Source: a virus. From it: 29,881 nt of DNA. Below, one piece after another: positions 24,506 through 29,881 of this stretch. The translations under genes and the position numbers were made by a program. The first letter of the stretch is position 1; every line of letters begins with the position of its first letter. The stretch spans positions 1 through 29,881 of the IMG/VR virus record IMGVR_UViG_3300009163_000127. One strand, written 5' to 3'. The notes below the pieces were generated by a model. That model did no database searches, had not been told where the DNA came from, and saw only the letters and a list, made by a program, of their open reading frames with translations.

Positions 24506-24958
24506 ATGAGCAAATTTGATGAAAATTTGAATGAAGGGTCACAGAATTCAAGATATTCTGTTGAGGTTAATTTTGACACAACTAAAGATGATTGTCTGAT
24601 TTCATACGCCAAGATTATGCTTGGTTATATTAGCGCAGCAATGAAAAAAATGAATTATCATGTTAAGCTTATATTTTCCCAGAAACCATTAAGATTAATT
24701 GTTGCTTCTAGGAATTGGGATGATGGTGAATGGGTTGGAATGGTTTCTTACAACGAACAAAAAGACCATTTCACAATTTCTAAAGGATTTTATAATAAAT
24801 TAAATAAAACTGTTTCTGTTGAAGAAACAAAAATTCTTGATAATCCTATTAATGCAAAAATTTTGTCCCACAAATTGCGGGACATGATGAAAGATTTAGA
24901 AGGCACAAAAGATCGTTTCGTGCCTTCATTTAGAAAAATGCGATTCAATCAGAAATAA
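24506..24958 (+). CDS. Hypothetical protein, 150 aa
   Basis: Not recognised. It follows the neck-like gene by 3 bases; only a weak GGGATG precedes the ATG, so translation is probably coupled. DCLISYAKIMLGYISAAMKK is a helix, then KLIFSQKPLRLIVASRNWDD suggests strands, giving a small alpha/beta domain. GEWVGMVSYNEQKDHFTISK continues it. It overlaps the convergent gene by 14 bases at the 3' end, without a terminator. Confidence 0.6.
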   Translation: MSKFDENLNEGSQNSRYSVEVNFDTTKDDCLISYAKIMLGYISAAMKKMNYHVKLIFSQKPLRLIVASRNWDDGEWVGMVSYNEQKDHFTISKGFYNKLNKTVSVEETKILDNPINAKILSHKLRDMMKDLEGTKDRFVPSFRKMRFNQK

Positions 24959-25307
24959 TTTTAATGCCAGCTGAAGGACTTTCGACAAGAAGGATTTGAT
25001 CCTTGCTGTCTAGTTCACCTTCTGTTAGTACTTTCTTTTTACTTGTAGTAACATGTTCAACCTTACCTTCGTTGGTAACGATAGGTGGTTGATCAAGAAT
25101 TAGCTTATGCTCCATGATAACCTCTTTTTTTTGTTCATAAGGACCAATATATCTAATCATTCCAACTTTAACATATTCTTGAAAACTTTTATCAGCAACA
25201 AATACACCTTTAGGCTTTACTGTTGTTAAACCTTTGCAGGCAGGTTTAGGCAACATTAAATCATAAGTATGATGGTTTTCGAAAATATGCAGTTCTGAAT
25301 TATTCAT
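24945..25307 (-). CDS. Hypothetical protein, 120 aa
   Basis: 120 residues from the ATG at 25307; an upstream start at 25370 would run across the divergent gene. Not recognised. The protein is beta-rich with several Lys/Glu stretches (EQKKEVIMEHKLILDQPPIV) and no motif. No Shine-Dalgarno sequence lies before the ATG; instead TATTATAT ends 4 bases upstream. It is one half of a divergent pair separated by only 15 bases. Confidence 0.6.
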   Translation of the reverse strand: MNNSELHIFENHHTYDLMLPKPACKGLTTVKPKGVFVADKSFQEYVKVGMIRYIGPYEQKKEVIMEHKLILDQPPIVTNEGKVEHVTTSKKKVLTEGELDSKDQILLVESPSAGIKIISD

Positions 25308-25322
25308 AACTATATAATAGTA
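25308..25322. promoter_or_regulatory. Divergent late-type promoter in a 15-base gap
   Basis: The gap reads AACTATATAATAGTA on the plus strand and contains the near-palindrome ACTATATAATAGT. On the plus strand TATATAAT ends 4 bases before the ATG at 25323; on the minus strand TATTATAT ends 4 bases before the ATG at 25307. The whole intergenic space is therefore promoter box plus spacer on each side. Confidence 0.45.
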
Positions 25323-25667
25323 ATGAATAGCAAAAATAAAATGCCTGAATGGTACGAAATTTATCCACAAGGGACTGTGGAAGGAGAAGAAGAGAAGAAA
25401 TTTTTCATTAGTTTAGCAAGAAATAAAAAATATAAAAATTGGCGTAGCGTTTCTGCAATATCAAAAGAAATTGGTATTCCTGATGAAAGAATTGAAGAAA
25501 TTATCTTTAAATACAGTAAAACAGGATTAATAATCCAGAACCCATCTAATACTGAGTTCTGGGGTTATTATCATAATAATCTTGATGCTCTTCCAGAAGA
25601 ACCAGATTCTGTTATCAACGAGGAAAGAAAAAAACTTTTAAAAAATAAACAGAATCCTACGCCTTAA
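25323..25667 (+). CDS. Winged-helix-like small protein
   Basis: 114 residues. MPEWYEIYPQGTVEGEEEKK, a helix, then WRSVSAISKEIGIPDERIEE and the following KYSKTGLIIQNPSNTEFWGY form a likely winged helix. Similar small proteins with this MPEWYEIYPQGT start occur in T4-like phages; function is unknown, with DNA binding plausible. The ATG has a TATATAAT box 4 bases upstream and no Shine-Dalgarno sequence. Its TAA overlaps the TAA of the convergent gene. Confidence 0.65.
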   Translation: MNSKNKMPEWYEIYPQGTVEGEEEKKFFISLARNKKYKNWRSVSAISKEIGIPDERIEEIIFKYSKTGLIIQNPSNTEFWGYYHNNLDALPEEPDSVINEERKKLLKNKQNPTP

Positions 25668-25894
25668 GTCATTCTGTCATGATGTGTGTAGCGGAATTGA
25701 CCATGATCAACCTTCTTATCATCAACTTTTGGACCCATTTTAAATAATGCGTCAGCAGCTGTTGGCATAAAATAACTAGCTGGATAATGAGAACGAATAT
25801 AGGCATCGGGATAAGCCCAATGCGCTATACCTGTTCTCCTAACAGTTTCAAAAATATTTTTATCTCTTTTTTCGAGATATTCAATAAACTTCAT
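25664..25894 (-). CDS. AYPDAY-module protein, copy A
   Basis: 76 residues. After the leader MKFIEYLEKRDKNIFE comes HWAYPDAYIRSHYPASYFMP, then AADALFKMG. The central 30 residues match the preceding gene (copy B) at most positions, so the two are tandem paralogues. IFE at about 14-16 could be an (I/L)xE processing site. The ATG shares a base with the previous TAA (TAATG), so the two are co-translated. Abundant Tyr, Pro and His suggest a structural packing role; unproven. Confidence 0.65.
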   Translation of the reverse strand: MKFIEYLEKRDKNIFETVRRTGIAHWAYPDAYIRSHYPASYFMPTAADALFKMGPKVDDKKVDHGQFRYTHHDRMT

Positions 25895-26115
25895 TAATTC
25901 TCAATCATTTCTTTTGGTCCGCCCCTAGCAATCTTAGTAGCTCCAAGTTTGAAAGGTGCATCAGCAGCAATTGGAGTGAAGTAGTTACTAGGATATTGTC
26001 CTCTTACATAAGCATCTGGATAAGCGTAAGGGGCAAGACCGCCACGCTTGATACTTTCTGTTACAGCAGGAATCTTAAGATTGTTCTCAGTAGCCCAACT
26101 TGTAAATGTTTTCAT
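25894..26115 (-). CDS. AYPDAY-module protein, copy B (MKTF leader)
   Basis: 73 residues. The leader MKTFTSWATE aligns residue by residue with the T4 internal protein leader MKTYQEFIAE (MKT, aromatic, x, x, aromatic, x, x, Glu). After a short linker come APYAYPDAYVRGQYPSNYFT and AADAPFKLG, shared with copy A. TGAGGAAA precedes the ATG. A TCTAAATAAG sequence about 35 bases upstream is a possible late box. A virion-internal small protein is the best guess. Confidence 0.65.
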   Translation of the reverse strand: MKTFTSWATENNLKIPAVTESIKRGGLAPYAYPDAYVRGQYPSNYFTPIAADAPFKLGATKIARGGPKEMIEN

Positions 26116-26180
26116 TTATTTCCTCACAAAAAATTTTCCTTATACTTATTTAGATAGATCTATTCATTTTTATGTAAAAC

Positions 26181-26741
26181 ATGCCTAAAAAAAACATTCA
26201 ATTAACTGCAACAACAATTCAAGAAATTGAAGATTATTCAGGTGCAGAGCGTATTAAAATATGTTCTGCATGCAAAACATTTTGCGATATGTCCGAAATT
26301 AATAGTAAAAACAAACTTTGTATCAGTTGTTCTAAAAAAACAGAACAGTTTGGAAAGATAAAAATATTTACTTTTAAATCATGTTCATATTTTTTTCATA
26401 AGATTGGTATTTCCAAAATTGATTTAGAATTATTGGAATATGATCAAATGAAGCATGGCATGAATACAAATTTTTTAGAATATAACAGCAGCAATATGGT
26501 TTGGTATGTTTATCGTGATGTCAAAATAAACGCTTTATATTCAAAAGCTGTTGAACTTTTTGATTTCTATAAAAAATTTAATCTTGGAAATAAGCTTTGC
26601 ATGAAGAACAGTATTGATAAATTTCGACATATGTTTGTAAGAAATCATGATTATATTTCTATTCAGATGATTGTGTCAGATTTCCCTAATTATGGCTTAA
26701 ATTTTTCGAGTTTTTTATCAAGAGATCGTATTTTTGTTTGA
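26181..26741 (+). CDS. Zinc-finger-containing hypothetical protein
   Basis: 186 residues. CSAC (28-31) and CISC (47-50) form a probable zinc ribbon similar to those of HNH-like or regulatory phage proteins, but no nuclease motif follows. The rest is aromatic-rich helix (SCSYFFHKIGISKIDLELLE). No Shine-Dalgarno sequence lies before the ATG; TTATGTAA a few bases upstream is a poor late-box match. The 65-base gap to the divergent gene contains nothing else clear. The final codons contain the -35 element of the next promoter. Confidence 0.6.
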   Translation: MPKKNIQLTATTIQEIEDYSGAERIKICSACKTFCDMSEINSKNKLCISCSKKTEQFGKIKIFTFKSCSYFFHKIGISKIDLELLEYDQMKHGMNTNFLEYNSSNMVWYVYRDVKINALYSKAVELFDFYKKFNLGNKLCMKNSIDKFRHMFVRNHDYISIQMIVSDFPNYGLNFSSFLSRDRIFV

Positions 26742-26766
26742 CATAACATCAAAATAATACTACTTT
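26738..26766 (+). promoter_or_regulatory. Sigma70-type promoter of the basic protein gene
   Basis: A perfect TTGACA (26738-26743) overlaps the previous stop codon, with a 17-base spacer to TACTTT (26761-26766), which keeps the key T/A/T positions of -10. It is one of two TTGACA promoters in the window and suggests early expression. Confidence 0.5.
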
Positions 26767-26784
26767 AAAGTGGGTTTTTAAAAG

Positions 26785-26798
26785 GCGCTTAATAGCGC
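26785..26798 (+). promoter_or_regulatory. Leader hairpin (GCGCT-TAAT-AGCGC)
   Basis: A 5-bp GC-rich stem with a TAAT tetraloop lies 8 bases before a strong AAAAAGGAGAG ribosome-binding site. Placed just after the predicted start of transcription, it may protect the mRNA 5' end or tune translation. No T-run follows, so it is not a terminator. Confidence 0.45.
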
Positions 26799-26816
26799 AC
26801 GAAAAAGGAGAGAGTG

Positions 26817-27197
26817 ATGAACACAGTAAAGAGTAAGATCGCTAAGACCACTGTTAAGGCTGCAACTAAGCCTATTGCTAAGACCAAGTCAGCTGTTCCT
26901 GCAAATAGCATTCGTTATAAGATTATCACAAGGATTGATGGATTAAACGAAGTGTACGAAGCTACTGCCGAAATCCCCGGATTCAAGGCTACGAAGGTTC
27001 TTCGCAGCGATGGCGGAACTGTTTTCACCACTCGTTCTGCTCTTACCAAGGCTTGTCGTGATCGTGCAAATGCTCTCAAGCGTTTGCCAATTTTTGATCT
27101 TGGTACTCCAGCAGCCACCAAGGCTCCAAGATCCAAGAAGGTTTCTACTTTTGTTTCAACTAGCGGTGTTTGCCCAGTTACTGGCGCATCATCCTGA
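26817..27197 (+). CDS. Basic Ala/Lys-rich protein, possibly DNA-binding
   Basis: 126 residues. The first 30 residues are a histone-H1-like Lys/Ala/Thr tail (KSKIAKTTVKAATKPIAKTK); a compact domain follows (about 32-95: RYKIITRIDGLNEVYEATAE, then TRSALTKACRDRANALKRLP) and a basic Pro/Ser/Thr tail ends in CPVTGASS. The start follows AAAAAGGAGAG. Codon choice is unlike the neighbours (many CGT, GCT, AAG, CTC and GGT, fewer AAA/ATA), as in a highly expressed or foreign gene. Likely roles are DNA binding or host takeover; the fold is not recognised. Confidence 0.7.
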   Translation: MNTVKSKIAKTTVKAATKPIAKTKSAVPANSIRYKIITRIDGLNEVYEATAEIPGFKATKVLRSDGGTVFTTRSALTKACRDRANALKRLPIFDLGTPAATKAPRSKKVSTFVSTSGVCPVTGASS

Positions 27198-28634
27198 ATT
27201 TCTTTCTAAATCAACAAGACAAGACCCAATCACATTTTTTAATGATTGGGTTTTGTCTTTTCTATAGATCTTAACATTCGGATACCATTCGGAATAATCA
27301 CCTGTCTTGCCCCAACGCCAATCAGGCTTGTCACTTACTATTACTGCACTTGGTATTCCAACTGATCCAGCAATGTGAATAGGCAAGCTATCAACACTAA
27401 TAAAATAATCCATTTGTTCTAAATGTCTAATTGTATCTTCAATTGATTCTAGTTTATCTGCCAAATCAATTACTTTGTATTGTTCTAAATTTTTTGAGTA
27501 ATCACATGTTTCTTCAGAATAAGAATATTTTCTTGCTCGTTTGTCTTTTTGAAAAGAATAAACTTCATATTTATTGAAATTTATTTGAGTGAGGAAGTCT
27601 TCAGCGTAACAACTTCGTTGAAAATCCATTGGGTGTGCAGGATTCCCAGCCCAAACAATACCTATTTTTTTTATTTCTTCTGAATACTTGTAATTACCAA
27701 GCTTGTATGGCAAAGGAATGTCCTTAACATTCATGTAATAAGGCAAGCTTAATAACGATACACCATACTTAGTTGTAGGTTTTTTAGAAAATTCAATTCT
27801 TAAATCCTTGCAAATGGATTTGAAATTTTCATTTGCAACAAAATAACTGTTTTTATATTTTCTTTGAAATTCTGGCAAAAACCTTAAAAACATTAAATTA
27901 TCACCTAATCCTTGCTCTAAAAATACACAGAATTCCATATCATCAGTTATTTTTTCTGGTTTTTCTAAATTGTTTGATTGCATGTATTTTATCAAATTAG
28001 CATGACAGCTAAATCTACTTTCATAGTGTTTCCAAGCAATGTCATATTTTTTCTGAAATGCTAATGAATAAAAATAATCAACTTCAACATCTTTTTGACA
28101 ATTTTTATTTTCAATTGCTTTCTCAAAATGAACTTCTGATTCTTTATATTTTCCAATATCAGCCAGACAACAAGCTTTATTGGCATGATAATACCATTCA
28201 TTCGGTTCTAACTCTAATGCCTTGTCAAGCTTTTTTATGGATATATTATGTCTGTCTAATTGCGTTAACGACAATGCTTGATTGCAATAATATGCAGCTT
28301 TTTTGTCATTTATTTTGATTGCTTTGTGTGCAGCTAAAACGGCTTCAACAAATTTTTTACGATTTTTTAAATGAATAGAATAATTGTTCCAATCGTCAGC
28401 ATTATTGTATTTTTCACACAATTCTGGGAAGAACTTATCACATTCATCCATTTTATCCATTTTTTGTTTAACAATTGCAAGTAGTTGATAATATTTGTGT
28501 TCATCAAAAACTTTAACAGCTTGTTCTAGAGTTTGTTCTGCTAGTTGAAAATTTTTACTTTTAAAATATTCTTTAAGTGCATTGTCTAGTTTTTGTTTCA
28601 AAGTGTCTAAATTGATTTCTGTATTTTGTTCCAT
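27189..28634 (-). CDS. TPR-repeat glycosyltransferase (GT9/GT41-like)
   Basis: 481 residues from the ATG at 28634 (a GTG 6 codons upstream is possible). Residues 10-210 are TPR helices (e.g. LDKALELEPNEWYYHANKAC). The catalytic half starts with FLEQGLGDNLMFLRFLP (about 238-254), then IGIVWAGNPAHPMDFQRS (about 324-341), DYFISVDSLPIHIAGSVGIP (about 409-428) and a DWRWGKTGDYSEWYP block. This is the classic pattern of TPR-linked heptosyltransferase-like enzymes. It probably transfers a sugar to a protein or surface glycan. Its 3' end overlaps the basic protein gene by 9 bases and carries that gene's terminator. Confidence 0.85.
   Translation of the reverse strand: MEQNTEINLDTLKQKLDNALKEYFKSKNFQLAEQTLEQAVKVFDEHKYYQLLAIVKQKMDKMDECDKFFPELCEKYNNADDWNNYSIHLKNRKKFVEAVLAAHKAIKINDKKAAYYCNQALSLTQLDRHNISIKKLDKALELEPNEWYYHANKACCLADIGKYKESEVHFEKAIENKNCQKDVEVDYFYSLAFQKKYDIAWKHYESRFSCHANLIKYMQSNNLEKPEKITDDMEFCVFLEQGLGDNLMFLRFLPEFQRKYKNSYFVANENFKSICKDLRIEFSKKPTTKYGVSLLSLPYYMNVKDIPLPYKLGNYKYSEEIKKIGIVWAGNPAHPMDFQRSCYAEDFLTQINFNKYEVYSFQKDKRARKYSYSEETCDYSKNLEQYKVIDLADKLESIEDTIRHLEQMDYFISVDSLPIHIAGSVGIPSAVIVSDKPDWRWGKTGDYSEWYPNVKIYRKDKTQSLKNVIGSCLVDLERNSG
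27218..27260 (+). terminator. Terminator of the basic protein gene, lying inside the opposite CDS
   Basis: A 15-bp stem (27218-27232 with 27243-27257, one G-T wobble) with a 10-base loop is followed by TTTT. It is 20 bases after the stop at 27197. The same bases encode the C-terminus of the glycosyltransferase on the minus strand. Confidence 0.8.
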
Positions 28635-28653
28635 AAAAATGTTCGCTTTCACA

Positions 28654-28661
28654 TATATATT
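28654..28661 (+). promoter_or_regulatory. Late-like box (TATATATT)
   Basis: TATATATT ends 6 bases before an ATG at 28668 that opens a 26-codon frame. On the minus strand the same ATATATAT lies just before the GTG/ATG region of the glycosyltransferase, so it may act in both directions. Confidence 0.35.
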
Positions 28662-28667
28662 AGTTAA

Positions 28668-28748
28668 ATGAGTTGTGAAGGTACAATAATTACTTTATCA
28701 GAGATTGTGTTTAAAATGTACGATTGCGATGTTGAAAAAATCATTTAA
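28668..28748 (+). CDS. Possible 26-residue microprotein
   Basis: The frame encodes MSCEGTIITLSEIVFKMYDC and six more residues up to TAA. There is no Shine-Dalgarno sequence, but the start has the same box spacing as other leaderless-type genes. It fills most of the 140-base gap before the next gene. Chance is possible; there is no homology I can name. Confidence 0.3.
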   Translation: MSCEGTIITLSEIVFKMYDCDVEKII

Positions 28749-28774
28749 ATTACGTTGATTTTTCAGGAGGACTT

Positions 28775-28990
28775 ATGGCTTGCGGATGTGGAAAAAAAGG
28801 TAATTTGCCCAAAAGAAATGTCAATGCTATCAAACCAGCTATTCAACAAAGCATAGTTCGTTCTATGGGTGTTAACCCCCCAGAACAACAAAAACAACAA
28901 ACTACTCCTATTGGAATGGACAAGAATCGGCTTGAAATTGAAAAGAAAAGAAGAGAATCTATAAGAAAGTCTTTAGGAAAAATGATATAA
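28775..28990 (+). CDS. Small Cys/Lys-rich protein
   Basis: 71 residues with CAGGAGG 6 bases before the ATG, a strong ribosome-binding site. The start MACGCGKKGN (Cys3, Cys5) resembles short phage proteins beginning with a Cys-x-Cys-Lys motif. Residues 20-48 are Gln/Pro-rich, and the end (MDKNRLEIEKKRRESIRKSL) is a charged helix. It is followed after 39 bases by the acidic protein gene. Function unknown. Confidence 0.65.
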   Translation: MACGCGKKGNLPKRNVNAIKPAIQQSIVRSMGVNPPEQQKQQTTPIGMDKNRLEIEKKRRESIRKSLGKMI

Positions 28991-28994
28991 GGAA

Positions 28995-29004
28995 GTATAT
29001 ATAC
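28995..29004 (+). promoter_or_regulatory. Late-like box (GTATATATAC)
   Basis: The palindrome contains TATATATA (28996-29003), and transcription would start near 29009. It leaves a leader of about 20 bases with GGAG before the ATG at 29030, so this gene would have a conventional leader. Confidence 0.35.
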
Positions 29005-29029
29005 AAAATCAAGTTTTTGGAGAAAAAAC

Positions 29030-29881
<852 letters not shown>

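Overview
The window looks like part of a large, AT-rich, T4-related contractile-tailed phage (myovirus), probably known only as an assembled genome. The evidence is a tail sheath gene, two tail-tube (gp19-like) genes, a sheath-terminator (gp15-like) gene, a gp26/T4_baseplate-family gene, a neck-type gene and a gp55-like late sigma factor, together with a B12-dependent ribonucleotide reductase and several glycosyltransferases. Strong Shine-Dalgarno sites and TTGACA-type promoters point to a bacterial host, but nothing identifies which one. No rRNA, tRNA, IS element or CRISPR array was recognised.

Layout. 1-4538 (+): 3' part of class II NrdJ, a perfect hairpin terminator, a glycosyltransferase, a small protein, a class II glutamine amidotransferase that must start at ATT, and a Holliday-junction-resolvase-like nuclease. 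4547-7184 (-): a MoxR-type AAA+ ATPase and a HExxH/VWA partner behind a host-type promoter. 7236-9227 (-): tail genes, with a -1 frameshift site joining the gp26-like protein to a small GpE-like domain. 9310-12204: small genes, a possible glycosyltransferase-like protein and the gp55-like sigma factor. 12227-17140 (-): the tail operon (gp15-like, small protein, sheath, tube, tube). 17185-26115: single genes or pairs on alternating strands, including virion-type proteins and several short proteins with similar N-termini. 26181-29881: a zinc-finger protein, a basic Ala/Lys-rich protein with its own early-type promoter, a TPR-glycosyltransferase, a Cys-rich small protein and a very acidic protein cut by the window edge.

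How it works together. Three expression signals can be read. First, TTGACA-type promoters precede the AAA/VWA operon and the basic protein, consistent with early transcription by host polymerase. Second, AATAAATA/TATATATA boxes resembling the T4 late promoter (TATAAATA, read by gp55) end 4-7 bases before the ATG of many first genes that lack a Shine-Dalgarno site, so those mRNAs would be leaderless. Third, genes inside operons have ordinary Shine-Dalgarno sites. Transcription direction switches about 16 times, convergent genes often overlap at their stop codons, and several short proteins begin like T4 internal head proteins (MKTYQEFIAE type). This suggests many independently promoted accessory or head-packaged genes set between conserved tail modules.
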